The translations under genes and the position numbers were made by a program. A DNA stretch of 64,000 nucleotides, taken from positions 1-64,000 of the forward strand of contig MSED01000004.1 of assembly GCA_002099365.1 (NCBI GenBank), given 5' to 3'. This stretch comes from Phialophora verrucosa (taxonomy: Eukaryota > Ascomycota > Eurotiomycetes > Chaetothyriales > Herpotrichiellaceae). Numbering within the stretch: position 1 is the stretch's first letter; each line of letters opens with the position of its first letter. This document shows, one piece after another, positions 37,567-50,393 of the stretch. The notes under the pieces were generated by a model, which made no database searches, was not told the origin of the DNA, and was given only the letters and a program-made list of their open reading frames with translations.

Positions 37567-39164
37567 TCAGCCAGTAGATTTCGCCTCCTCTTCTAGCTGA
37601 TACGGAGGACCCGAAATCTGCATGTCGTTCCACAGGGTCTGCGGAGGAGTCAGCTGAGATTCAAGCATCCGTTTCCGCAATATGGCCAAGAACTGCGAAT
37701 CTGTCCCTCCAACATGTACTAGAACTTTCTCCAAGGAATGCAGGGATTCTCTTGAGTCTGTAAGTAATCTGCGAGTTCCGACCGAGACCGGTGCGCACAG
37801 TAACACGTCAAGAAGAGAGTCTGCCATTCGGAAGATCTTGAGTTCCTGCAAACATTAGAGATGTTTAGGCTGCATCTTCGAGCCACGTACCATGCCATAT
37901 CCGTGAGGCTGTACGGACTTCCAAGATACCTGGTCAAGCACTGACAGCATATCGTGTGCAATGGTCGCTGGGAGTAATGCTGAAAAGGCCTGGTCCTGCG
38001 CATGGCAAGACACCGAGAAATGTGCAATGGTGTACTGCCACAAGAGAATCCGAATCCAATTTCGCGTCGTCAGTAGATCCACCCTTTGCGATTCGTCGAG
38101 CTCCATCCTCACACTCTGTTGTACAAGATTGTGCTGTAGATTGGACACTTTGTCTTTCGGGCGAATCTGCATAGTGCTGCCGCCTAGCGAGGCTGTCGAC
38201 TCGAGAATGTCGCCATCAAGAAAAGTGAATAAGCGTATCAAGGCAACGAACGCGGGCATCGGAGCGCTGTCGTACCCCTCCATAGCGTCGGTATTTGGAA
38301 GATCATTGATGGGTTGCAACATTATAGGCAGATCATTCTGAATACAATATGTTCTGTAAGGCTTTGTCAGCGGTGGCCTTTTAAGATGTCTGAGTGAGCA
38401 AACCTTTCCGAGACAAACAGGATCCAGAACACCCGTAGTCTTATTTGGCGGTCCCTGTAATCAAAGCTGGTATATGATTCAGATTGGTGCAGCTTCAGCC
38501 CATGCGCATAAGTGAGGCTTTCGCGCAGAAAGAAGCCAGCCGTCTGAAGCTTATCAGTATTGGCGAAATAGATGTGGAGAAAGAACGAGGTCAGGAGAGA
38601 TGACATTGTGAAGTGCTCCTGGTACTCAAAAAGTCCTCGGAGTCTCTGTGACTCTGCCGCCAGCTCGAAAGACGAAACGGAGTCGAAGGAAGCAGCGTGC
38701 TCCGGGAGACGCAATTGCGCAATGACCGCAGAGCATAGAGCCGCTGCAAGTGAATATGATTCATAGTCATCCTGGTTCTTTCTGAGACGGCTGATGAGAT
38801 CATCGTAAGAAATTACTGGCCAAACCGAGTACAATCGCTGCCGAAAGATGTATAGGAATCTCTCGTAGACCTCCAAGGGAATGCCATTTGATCGGGTCAT
38901 TAGAGGGCTCTCGCTGCGCTGCTTTAGAACAGAGTCTTCGGGCGGGCTGGGGAGGGATTGCTGGCTGCCACTCTCTTGCAATGTCTTCTGGAATTGCTCT
39001 ATCTTCAGACTGGTGCCTGGCCGGGGCCCTTTGGGACCTCGTTTCCGTCGTACCCGGAGAAAGGTGCATGAGAGCAATCTATGCTTGCATTCAAGGCAAG
39101 GCTGTCCGCCAGCACATCGCACTCGTCTTAGTGCGCATCCATCGCATGGATGTGAAGTGCGCAT
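37567..39164 (-). CDS. Zn2Cys6 transcription factor with fungal-specific middle domain
   Basis: Three exons join in frame: 39,164-38,404, 38,353-37,891 and 37,845-37,567, with introns of 50 and 45 bp, giving 500 residues. The start was taken at the ATG just before the zinc cluster; the frame stays open a little further upstream, but without an ATG. Cysteines 7, 10, 17, 23, 26 and 33 form the Zn2Cys6 DNA-binding cluster, followed by a basic RRKRGPKGPR linker. Residues about 95-300 resemble the fungal-specific transcription factor domain, with the helical SFFLHIYFAN and RLRVFWILFVSERTY segments. It is a nuclear regulator. It lies about 3 kb from the transporter/MlrC pair and could regulate it (inference). 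Its targets cannot be read from sequence. Confidence 0.85.
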
Positions 39165-42100
39165 ATTGTGGCCTGTCGGGACAACGAGTGTCGTACGCAC
39201 ATCCGCTGGTGAGGAAGATCAATCAAGGGCCAACGTGCGGAAGAGGACGATGACAATAAGATTAGGTTTTCAGCTTTTCGATGAAGATGTAGAAAAACGA
39301 AGGTGTGAACTATCCCCCGCGTGCCAGGGCGGCCAGGGGTCATGCCACTCCCGTAATCACTCGGAATAGAAGTCCTTGGACAAATAATCCTCGCCGCATG
39401 TTGGTGGTTCGGTGGGTGGTGAGAAGAAACATGATTACTAAGAGAGCACCATCGGCACCATCGGTTGGGTGACTGCTCGGCTGCATATGTACACAGGTGT
39501 CACAGAAGCCGCGAGGAGGTCGTCTCTCGCTAGCGAAGCAACAAGCACCCTCGTCCATACTCGAAACTGAACACACGAACACACTTGGCCAGATCTTGTC
39601 GTTCAGACGTAGAATTATTACTTCGATGCTCCCGCAAGGGAACCCTCGGGAGGCATATTCGCAACCAAGATAGACTACCGTGTGAAACCGGCCGAATTCC
39701 TGTCTCCATTTCAAGACTTCCAGCAGCAGACCTTGTACTTCTGCGTAAGACCACACCCAATCTTCACCTTTGAAAACTTCGAAGCTGTCGCATTCCCTCC
39801 ACCGTTGCCCCTGGCATGAGCTACAGTAGCTCAGTCATCAGGAAAGATAGCTTTCCATCTGCTGGCGATGAACTTTGGCAAATTTCCATCCCCATCGTCG
39901 ATGCCCAGATCGACCCCATGGTCGGCAAGCCCCTTCAGCGCCATCAGAGCCCTCGATCGTGTTTTGGGGCTTACAATGACTGCGTCATGTTTCATGTGCT
40001 ACCATAGTGTCAGAACGATCGTGACGATTGATGTCTGCGTCATCATCCAATATCATGTGTGCGTCATCAACTTCGAGGTAAGGTTTGATCGAATGCATGC
40101 TGTGGTTCCTGAGAGATCTGTCCGGTCAAAGGGGACGTTGGCTTTCGAGATCACATACTTCGTGACTGCCAGCACTCGCGTACGAAGGTGAGGATACGTA
40201 ATGATCGCAGGGAGCAAAACTTTGAAGACTGGAATATTACCTAGGCTCCACCATTGCTCGAGCAGTTCTTCTGCGGCTGGCTCACTCCCGATCAGCAATA
40301 GCGAAAAATTATAATGCTGGCAAGGTGTAGTGAGCAGAGCAGACGGCTCACCAGATGTTATTCAAATCCGGGCATGGTAAGATTTACCTGTGGCTTGCTT
40401 CAGAAGAGGACGTGATTCCTGGATACATTGTGCCATCCATCTCTCACCAATGGAGCTAACCGTAGCATTTCTGGAAGGACACCTGCCAGCAGAATGAGGC
40501 GCATCCAACAATACTGCACTGATTTGTGCGTTGTATCAGTATCGATGATGCGCGATATGAGAGTTGAGTGATTTTGTATTCCGCAGAGTCAATCGGCTGC
40601 ACGATTTCTGATCATCGAGGCAGACGGTTGAAAGTCTCCTTTTGAGATCTTCGCGTTGGATTTGCGCTACTCAATGGAGTCTGGCGGAAGTTGGGCAGTT
40701 CTATGGCTTACAGCGTGATTCACATCAACAGTGGACAATGCTTGAACTGATGATTGACGACGTCCGTAATGAGGCTCAAACTTGCATGCTCAATACGGAC
40801 GGCTCGATGGTCTTTATCAAAGTGTTGGTGAACTCATGGCGGCCGGGACGCCGTTCGGGAGTAACATCCGATGAAGAGCATGGTGAGCTTGATTTGCGAC
40901 CAAGCTTTGCGCAAAGGATAGCGACTGTACGAGGTACTGGACAGAGTAACTCAAAAAGGCTGAAATGAAGACTGGCACGAGAAAGAAATTGGCTGTGGGG
41001 AAGCGAGAGCACCCCTAAAGTGTGTGGAGCTTCGTGTTATTCATAGCAAACCGAGCCCAGGGGTGCAAATCGCAGGCTCACGGGCTTGCAGGCTGGCGGA
41101 CGCCAAACACCATTCAAGCAACTGCAGCCACATCTTGTTCACCCATTTTACGAGCCGGGAACCTGTGTGATGGCGTGATTGTGACGGAGTACCTTAGGCG
41201 CTCATTCAGCAAGAGAACGCAGAGCATGCAATTGCGGTGAATAGAATGCAATCGTAGCTTAGGCGCGAGTCATGCTTCAGATACTGTGTTCACCACTCAA
41301 TCTCGAAAATCATACTGGCTTCCTTCCTCTTAAACTTGTTCACTTGTCTCCGTGCCAGTACAGTTGAGTGGAGTTCAGGAGGATCAAAGGAAGGGAGGGA
41401 GCCTTGCAGGAGGATTGCCCAAGACTCACAGCACTGAGGTTCGTTTCATGCGCATTGGCAGTCAGCATTAAGGCGCGTAGTGGATGAGGGAACATGGACA
41501 AGTGATATGAGCGAGGAAACTTGCCTGATCCTCCTCACCTCCAGCCGGGTAAACGATGTGAATGTCCAAAGAAGCTTTTGAGGTCGGACTCGCACAAATA
41601 GAGAAGTGCGCCGTGTCGGAACTGGTCCAGCGAGCAGTTACAGTAACATATGGATCTGGAGAGTTTGGTGGCAATTCGTCTCAGTCTTTCCCCAAGCTGC
41701 AGAAACACCTTCGGCCTCAAGACACTCACTCCGCATCTGGATTTCAGGACCATCTTGCAGCTCAACACGTGTTGGTATGTACGATCTCCGCCGTCCAATC
41801 CCAAACCCCAAAATCCTCCCCCCAAAATGTCACGCTGTCAAATCTCACCTTTGATCCTCCTGAGTCCTGACTTGTAGCCATGGTAAGCCCCTGTTTCGTA
41901 TTCGCGCTTTCTATCGCATCTTCAAACACCGACTCCACCCCCACTTTGGCGCATTCAAGCAATTGGCTGGCTCTACGCCGTACAAAGAAGCTCAAAAGTC
42001 AAGATCACTCCCAATTTCCACCAGCGCAAAGCACTGGCGAATTCTGGAGCGTAACGGAAATCCACCCGCTCCAACGCCATTCCTCTTTTGTCGGTCCACT

Positions 42101-42611
42101 ACCCCTGACACGAGCTTCTCCCAACAACCTGCTGCTTTGGCCCTCCTCGAGCGTGACTTTCTTCCCTGTCGAGAACCGTTGCGGCGCCCGGCGACGCTGA
42201 TGTGGCTGGCCCCCGTCCCGTGTTCAAAGATTGGCAACTCGGTTAAGGCTCATCTCGCAGAACAACCAGAAGATCCTCGCCTCTTTGGCAGCCTCCGGTC
42301 GTCGAATGGAATCATCGCATCCCACCGACTATGCTACACTGGGACAGCTCTGCACCAGCTCTCCCATCGTCGGTGGCTAGCTCGCAAATCATGTTGGCGT
42401 GCTGAGCTACATCCCAGGGCTTGCGACACTGAGATCAGGCTGGCCAATCTCTGATGGCGAAATCGCCCCAAATCCCCTCCCATGGTAGAGTGATATACAT
42501 CCCCTACATGCGCCGCTTCCTGCTTCTTTTCTTCTTTCTTTCTTTGCACGCATCACATTCCTTCAGTCACTCCTTTGTGCGGGCAGATCTGCCTGCGTCC
42601 ATTCGTTCATT
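39165..42611. other. 3.4-kb region without a supported gene
   Basis: Normal base composition but no reading frame with convincing coding character on either strand. Several frames of 100-160 codons overlap each other in different frames, and some lack an ATG start. The last 150 bp before 42,612 are strongly C/T-rich (CTTCTTTTCTTCTTTCTTTC near 42,525-42,545), as expected of the promoter and leader of a highly expressed gene, here the laccase. I see no RNA gene or repeat. Confidence 0.5.
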
Positions 42612-45032
42612 ATGCGTTCTTTTATTTTCGTCGCCGCTGCTGCTGCAGGCCTCGCAAATGCTTCCAAGTCCGGAGAGTGGACATCCGATGTCACAGTCAC
42701 CGCAACTGCCACACGAACCCACACATTCTGCCCTGTCACGCAAGTGACTACCTGCGATGCAGCCGACTCCACCGATGTGAGCGGTGACCATGGCCATGGC
42801 CATGGAGGCGGTAACGCGGAGGATGCTTGGTGGTCACTCTGGCAGTCGCAGAAATCGAATTACGGCATCTGGGATGACTGGAACACGGCTTCTGAAACTG
42901 CCAGTGCCACCGCCAGCGCAACGACCACTGAAGGCGGGTCTGGAAATGGGGACCACGGTCATGGCTCCGGCCCCAGCAGCAGCTATAGCTACAGCTATTC
43001 GTACAGCACCTCTGGTTCGGGCTCTGGACCGTCTTCCAGCTACAGCTACACCCCCTCGTCGAGCACCTCAGCCCCGGCCACTTCTACCACAAGCTCGGCG
43101 GGCTGCCCAACGTACTCTCCCGTCGTCAATGCGACTTATGACTACTGCAACACTGCCTCCGACCGATCCAAATGGTGTGATCATCAGAGCATCAAGACCG
43201 ACTACTACACCACCGACTACGATACCGGCGTTACGCGCGAATACACCTTCGAAATCACGAACACTACCTTGGTTTATGACGGTACGGGTCCCAAGCTGGC
43301 ATTGGCTGTCAACGGCCAGGTTCCTGGACCTGTTATCGAGGCCAACTGGGGTGACACTGTCAAGATCACTGTGATCAACAAGCTGCAGGACAACAGCACT
43401 TCTATCCATTTCCACGGTATCCGCCAAGAGGGCACTAATGACCAAGATGGTGTTCCTGGCGTTACTGAATGCGGTATTGCTGGAAACGGCGGTTCCCGCA
43501 CCTACACATGGAAGGCCAGCTCCTATGGTACTTCGTGGTATCACAGTCATACAATGGCGCAATATGGTGATGGTATTCGTGGCCCTATCGTCATCCACGG
43601 ACCTGCTACTGCCAACTATGATTATGACATGGGTTCCGTCATGATTGATGATACGTAAGTGCTTTGGAAATCAGTCGAATGAAGCTCGTCGCTAATTTTT
43701 CTCAGTTACACCAATACCGCTGCTGCTCAGGCTGCTGTCATTGCCCACTTCGGACCTGGTGGATCGTTCAACACCCTGTTCAACGGCAAGAACAAGAACC
43801 CTGACCCAGTCGGCCCCGGCGGCTCTCCTTTCTCGTGGGGACTTAAGCCTTGCAGGAAGCACTTGTTCCGCATCATCAACAGGTTGGTTCTTCTGTCTGC
43901 GTCGGAAGTATCTAGCTGACCTCTATCTAGCTCTACACAGAACAGCTACATCGTTAGCTTCGACTCTCACAAAATGACCGTCATTGCTGCTGATTTTGTT
44001 CCCATTGTTCCGTACACGACCACCACTCTGAACATCGCCAACGGTCAACGATACGACGTCATTGTCGAGGCCGACCAAGTCCCAAGCAGTTACTATGTCC
44101 GTGCTGTTATCCAGACCGGATGCCCCTCAGGTGGTGCCAACTCTGGCCTTGGAACGGCCAACGCTGTCATCAACTATGAGGGTGCCACTCCAGTCACGCC
44201 CATCAACAACACTCCTATCACGAATGTCACCGCCAACGTCTGCGCGGATGAGCCCCTTGCTTCCTTGGTGCCCTACCTTCAGAAGCCTGGTGGCAGCGCC
44301 ACCGCTTTCCAGGCTTCCGCATCCACCATTCCCGCTGGCTCAGTTACCTCCGTTGCGACCAATGATGACGGCACTGTCTTCCAATGGTACATCAACAACG
44401 CCGTCATCAACGTCAACTACAGCCAACCCACTCTCAAGACTTTGGCTGAAGGCGGCTCCAATGACCTCATCACCAACTCTGTCATTCTCAACCAAGCTAA
44501 TACCTGGGTCTACTTCGTCATTCAGAACCAGTTCTTTGCTTCTCATCCAATGCACGTTCACGGTCACGATGTCTCCGTCCTCGGCACTGGCACTGGTACT
44601 TTCACCGCCGACATGATCACGACCCTCAACTTTGACAACCCTACCCGCCGTGATACCGTCATGCTTCAAGGCTCTGCCGGTCCTGGCTTCCCAGCTGGAT
44701 ACACCGTCATTGGTTTCGAGACTGATAACCCGGGTGCCTGGCTCATGCATTGCCACATCGCTTGGCACGTTGATGGTGGTCTTGCTCTGCAATTCGTCGA
44801 GCGACCAGGCGACATCACGACAGGGAAATATGTCAACAGTGATTTCGAGGGTGAATGCTCTGCATTGGCGTCATACGAGGCTACCTGCCCGCAAGGCGCC
44901 AAGTTCAGTGGTCAATCTGGCTTGAAAGCCCGTGGATATTCTGACGATTTGGACTTCGGACTGTGGAACGGAGGTGCGAAGATGAACCTCGAGCAGTACC
45001 GCAAGCGATACACTCACCGTCGCTCCCACTAA
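42612..45032 (+). CDS. Laccase-like multicopper oxidase with long N-terminal extension
   Basis: Exons 42,612-43,654, 43,706-43,882 and 43,931-45,032 (introns 51 and 48 bp) give 773 residues. A signal peptide covers residues 1-17. All four copper motifs are present: HFHG at 266-269, HSH at 311-313, HPMHVH at 612-617, and HCHIAWH at 680-686 with Cys681 as the type 1 ligand. The axial position (691) is Leu, as in higher-potential laccases. It should oxidise phenols outside the cell while reducing oxygen to water. Residues about 18-165 are an unusual extension: a His/Gly run (DHGHGHGGG), Ser/Tyr repeats (SYSYSYSYS) and Ser/Thr-rich linkers, so the protein is about 150-200 residues longer than usual. 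The tail has GQSGL followed by KARG, resembling the DSGL cleavage site of ascomycete laccases. Confidence 0.93.
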
Positions 45033-46793
45033 ATGACGACTTCGCGAGTCAAACGTATTTGCATGCAGCAGCAGCGGGGAAGTAAATAATGGAGGAATTG
45101 GGTAATGCACAATTCATGTATGCTAGCATTTTGTTTTCGCATTCCATGTCCATACATCTCATTTCAAGCTAGGAACTGTGGACATATTGAACATAGGCGA
45201 TGAGTGCAACATCATTGCCATCTTTTGTAAGCATGATGTCCGCAGTTTCTCGAATCCAATGCATCAGCGTTTCAGCGATCTGCTCTTGTGTTCCCCAAAG
45301 TTCCACGCTCCCCTAACAGCTGGGAGCTGGTGCAACCGAAACGTCCCGGCACATCACAGGCCGTACGGTAGACTGCCTGGAGGGTTGACGAAAGACGTTC
45401 TCCGGCTGTCCCCGTGCATTAACCAAACTCCAGAGCGCACTCCGTTGCCCTTTCCTACTTGAGAGATATTTTCGAAATCTCCGGATTCTGGTATCGGCCC
45501 CGACAGTGGATCAGGCTTGCTTTCACTGCGGTGTACCTGCTCGAAGCCACTTCGTGCACGAATTGACCAAGTGCTCTGCCAGAGAATCGTTCTCAACCCC
45601 GACCAGGAGCCGCATAGGCGACTGCGTAGTATCTTCCGTGGTAGACGGACCTGGTCGGAAAGGTGGATGCTGTACGGGTCCTGCGTCGCTGTTCTTGCCT
45701 TTGAATATATGGACAACGGTATCATTGGTGAATATTCCACCAACACCGACGCGGTCACTCTTCATCAGCTCTTGTCATGTCACTCGTATAGCGATTCAGA
45801 TCTGTGCATCGTGCATCACAATGCGACTGGCGACATGCAACCGGTCTGAGTCTTCGGCTCGCTTGAGAGCCGCAACAGCATCGCTGATATTGACAGGGAA
45901 TAGAACCCGGCTACCCTCAGCTCGTTGTTTGCGGATGGTGACATCAATTGTCGTCCGGTCATTGCTGGCGGTTGCGGCTTTGCGATAGTGAAATGCCACC
46001 CAATCTCTTGTCGTTCCAATCCGTCATTTCGGGACGGCCTGGCACGACGGTGAGTGCGCCGTGCCGAATGACACCAATCTCAAGATGATTGCTCCTATGT
46101 TCGCCGGGGAGACCTGTGAGAGAATAGATGGTTCGATTACGATTCATAGTCCGACAGTTGAGGTTGAATTGGCAAGCCAACTTTTGCATACGGGGTATGA
46201 TGCGACCAGGCAAGCACAAAGCAGCTCCCCAGGCTGATACATTGAAGATGCTTCTTTATGAGCAGGAATGAGGTTGCAAGTGGCATGATACAGAGCAGCC
46301 ATGATAGCAAAGACATGGTTAGAAGTTGAGGGAAAGGGCGAAGCACGAGCGCAAACCAGCAGCACAATATCCCCCACGCCAGAACAGTCCTCGGGCACCT
46401 AACTCTTTCGCGACATCAACCTCGAATACCCTTTCTCACTCCTCTCCTCACGAACAAGCAGCGGCTATGGAGACATGAGAGGATTTTTTGCTGCTGTTGT
46501 GTGCAATCGGAGATGGTCGACACAGAAACTACGCCACCCCAGGCAATTCGAGCTTTAGGCCAAGAATTTCGTGCATGGAGCCAGATAAAGGCTTCGAAGT
46601 ACAGAATACGGAGTAGCCGGGTTGACATACCAGGGTCGAGGATCTCTCATCTTGACTGAACGCAGCTGCAAATTGCGCAGAAGGAGGTGGTGTTGCCTTG
46701 TTGCTAAGAATCCATCGGGTGCGCCTCCACTTGGCCAGAAACGGAAATATGGGGTAAGCAAAGGTCGGTTGTGCAATGCTTGCATAGTTGTGG
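45033..46793. other. 1.8-kb region, possible coding remnant on minus strand
   Basis: No intact gene was found. On the minus strand about 46,085-45,525 three adjacent segments in different frames have coding-like composition: one ending TDWNDKRLGG, the next beginning AFHYRKAAT, and one containing GGIFTNDTVVHIFKG. A frameshift and stops separate them, so this may be a decayed gene or a poorly spliced one. I do not recognise it. The rest looks like ordinary spacer, including the laccase 3' region and the region downstream of the P450 gene. Confidence 0.3.
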
Positions 46794-48480
46794 CTACTTG
46801 TTGTCCAGACTCCTTTTGGTTTCCTCCCAGATCTGAGTGATCATCGCCGCCGTCTTCTCGGACCTAGGCGTAATCTCACATTCGAACGGTTGGGGTATTG
46901 TCATCCACCCCGGAACCATTGCAGTGTTTGGCTCGATAACCTTTCCATCCTTGCCTACTTTCTTCGAGATGTTGAATGCCCACAACACACGAGCAATGTT
47001 CAAAAAGAGCGACTTTTCCGCCACATGGACACCAGGGCATACTCTTCTCCCAGCACCGTAGGAAAAGTGGTCCCGTTCATTCGGATTTGCGATATTGAGG
47101 TAGGCAGCAGCTGGGAGATCGTAGCCGAGGAAGCGCTCGGGCATGAACTCATCTGGCTTCTCCCAGTGGTCAGGATCGTAGTTTATATGCCTATCAAACA
47201 TGTCAGAATGATCTTGGTACGTTCGCGGTCGAGACTTACCACCAGTTCAGAACCACAACCGTATCCTTGGGGATAAAATAGCCCTCATACCAGTCATCCT
47301 CGGTCGTGTAGTGTTGGATGCCGAACTTGTTAGGCGGCCTAGTGCGCAGCAATTCTTTGATCATTGCTCTGAGATATGGCAGATTTTGCTCGTCCTGCCA
47401 CGTCGGTAGTCTGTCAAACCCCACTACTCGGTCGACCTCTTCTTGGGCCTTCTTCAGGATGCGGGGATTCAAGGTCATGGCCAGAATCCAAGAGTTGAGG
47501 AAAGCTGAGGTGGTCTCGGAGCCAGCCTCGACCAAGCCGCCTGTCTGATAAGCTGCTTGAAGTTCGTCCAATCCCAGTTTCTCGGGGTTGCTCAGGTAAA
47601 AATCCTTTGCGAAGCACGGATTTGCTTTGCCTTCATCAACATCTTTGCGTAGATCGCCCCACAGCTTCAGATACACAACGGAGTCGTGTGCAAAGCATTT
47701 CTCGCCAAACTTCTTCCAATTGCCGAACATCCATTGAGGAAAATGCCGCAGCGAGGGCCACGTATCGACAAGGAAGGCACCTGGAGCAGAGAATTGCTGC
47801 AGATTGTTCACGACGCTGTAGATGCTTTTCACAAGAGGGTTGTCCCAATCCGCCATCCGCTGGCCATATGCAACAGTGAGGATGACACTGGACGAATAAC
47901 GGCGATTGTGGTCATAAAAATGTTCAGGGCTGTGGAGCAAGTCGTACATTAATTGCTTCGATTCCAGGTCCTGGATAGGCTGATAGCTGGTTGACACCGT
48001 GATATTGAGGAGCTGATGGGCAATCTTACGGACGACGCGATACCTCGGCCCGTACGGCATGAATAGCTGCCGCCGGCCTGCGGAGGCAACATCGCTGGCG
48101 AGAGGTGCCGGTGGTCGCGAGGAGTAGATGCTAGATTTCTTGTCCATCAGTTCCTTCACCGCGGTCGGGGACGAGAGGTAGATATAATCGGCTCCGCCCA
48201 TCTTGGTGTAGAAGATCTCCCCATACTCCTTGGCCCATTTTTGTGCTTGAAACCGGAACGTCTCCGCTTTTGACATTTCGAAGAAGTTTCCAAGGAATGG
48301 CAGACCACGAGGGCCGGGCGGAAGGTGTTTTCGTCGCGAGTCTTTCAGAGTGCTTGGTGTTACATAGAGGTAGAACCCGATGGCAAACACCAGAGGCACC
48401 AATATCAAGCTCGCCAGCACGGTCTTGATGATCGAGAGGTCCTCGAGGCGAAGCGACGTGAGGACTTTGTCAGCCGCCAT
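46794..48480 (-). CDS. Cytochrome P450 monooxygenase
   Basis: Two exons, 48,480-47,240 and 47,190-46,794, joined by a 49-bp GT-AG intron, give 545 residues, a normal P450 length. Residues about 17-40 are a membrane anchor, followed by the proline-rich hinge (HLPPGPRGLPFLGN). The I-helix motif EAGSETTS, the K-helix Glu-x-x-Arg in KELLR, the FMPERF segment at 429-434 and the heme-binding FSYGAGRRVCPG with thiolate Cys465 are all intact. It is an ER-bound oxygenase using a P450 reductase. The substrate cannot be inferred; the pattern suits ascomycete families of secondary or xenobiotic metabolism. The frame stays open upstream of the chosen ATG, but the anchor starts right after it. It is convergent with the laccase across a 1.8-kb gap. 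Confidence 0.93.
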
Positions 48481-50393
48481 GGTGCAATGTCGCTTTGCGC
48501 AGTCTGCTCCAGTTGGGTCAAGAACATAAGCAGTAGTTGCGTTTAGCCGATGCGCAGGATCATCCTGGTCTTCGCAAACAACGGACGAAGTCGAGAATAT
48601 CAAGGCCTCGACAACGGGTGAACCCCATCGCCGGAACGAGGTCCAGACCCCTCATTGGTGGCGGCGTGAGGCTTCGAGAAATGAGACGTGGGACCTCGTT
48701 CCCCAGCTGGGTGGAGGACCTCCACCTCTGGGTAACAAAGCGTGGAGAGAGATCTTGCGGAACGTAGCATTGGGGGAAGTGAAGTTGGAGAAGACAGTCG
48801 AGCCCGACAAAACTCGCAAACTGGCCAAGCTTCGATATGGAAGACTCTCGTCGTCCGTGGCTTGTACCAATATGTCCCATTTGAACATTCATGTGGCACA
48901 CGCCTTTCATTCTGGATTTCATATGTGTCTCCTCAGCTCTATCCTTACGCAAGATCTCGCTGTAATGCTGGTCTTGTCCTTCTAGAGCCAGCACATGTTG
49001 AAGTGAGCGAAGTTCACATGAAATGGGCCAAGAGAGCAAAGTCGAACCTCGTTTATGATGTTCGGTCCTGGTATCGGGCGATCTGGTGAGTTTGTCGTTG
49101 GTTGCACCGGTGTCCATATTCGACCATCCTGTTCCGAAGCTGTTGCCAGCGACAGTGCGGACTGATTGCTACAGTTTTCTGTTCTTGTTATCCCTTATGG
49201 CTCTAACCAGTTCATGTCTTGCCTTGCTGCCTGCCTGCAGCTTGGCCTGGAACTCATTTGCTCTCCCATAATAATCCATCATGTCTGTGGGAGTTGCATA
49301 CCCTGCTAGGCCCATTTTACAATATCGCGTCCGGATTTGAAGCAACAAACTTTGCTTCGATATCGAGAAGGAGTTTCCTTACGCTACAAAGGGCGAACTT
49401 TCTCGTCACCGTTGATTTGATGTGAGACGTAGCACCTTTTAGTGAGCCCATTTCCTTGAATGACTTTGCAATGGATACCCGGTACCCAGTCTTCGTTTGA
49501 GCATGATCTACGACTGTTTTTTGGCTGGCACAGATTACCACCCTGTCCAAGCTCTTCAGGTCGCATTCCGCCACCAAATGGCTACACCGGGCGAGAAGGA
49601 CGGCATACGACTTATTTGCTCACTACTTCCCCAACAAACGGCGGATATTTCCAATAAAATAATGGCTATATCAATGGTGAGCAGCCACATTCGAGCGGAA
49701 ACAAATAATACCGCCATCGTACCCATGTATGGAATAAGGGCCCAAAGAATGCTGGACGAATAACAGCACAAGCGAGAGCCTGCAGAGTTGATGAGATGGA
49801 TCAAAAGAGCTGCAACAAGCGGTTAAGGCAACGAGCGGACAGCTTCGACGCCCCAGCCATGCTTAATGAAAATTCGATACAAGTTAGAACTGGTCATGCC
49901 AGCAAACCGCGAGATGCAGAGTCAAATACTTCGAAAGATTTGAAGCACGCTTGGACGAGATCGGGGGACGTCGTTCGCGGAAGGCGGTCGGAATAGGGTG
50001 CCCGAGGGATTTGAGAACGATAGATCGTGGCAAGCCCTTAACCTGTGCTGCGCAACAAACCGCGATGTAAGATGGCCTGGGCGCAATTTCTTGTGAAGTC
50101 AGAATCAAAGGATTACGGTGGGTCATGATTTGCTTACGCCAATGCGGCGGCGGCGCAGAGAGCCTTCAGCCGCAGCCCTACGAAACGAAATCAATGTTGT
50201 CGCGTCGGCCTTCAGCCTTCGCCTTCCACGACAGATTTCCGCTTCAGCCTTTGTCTTTCTGATCAGTCCTCCTGTTCCCTAGCTCGAAAAAGAAGCTCGT
50301 GCAGCAAGATTAGGGCGCACAACTCTAATAGTACTTCTTACCCTTCTACCCTCGGTCGTCCAGTAATCCGCCTGCTCTCACATTAGAACCAGC
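48481..50393. other. 1.9-kb region without a supported gene
   Basis: This gap holds the promoters of the P450 (left) and of the Rpn8 gene (right). Short overlapping frames occur on both strands, the longest about 185 codons on the minus strand at 48,560-49,117, but none shows a domain, signal peptide or splice structure. I see no repeat or RNA gene. This gap also marks the change from the sparse accessory zone to the housekeeping zone. Confidence 0.5.

Noticed and set aside
39340..39756. 138-codon minus-strand frame in the 3.4-kb gap
   Set aside because: It does not begin with ATG (the start codon is GTG) and has no domain, intron signals or conserved-looking segment.
48560..49117. 185-codon minus-strand frame upstream of the P450
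   Set aside because: Composition is not protein-like and it overlaps other frames; more likely the P450 promoter region.
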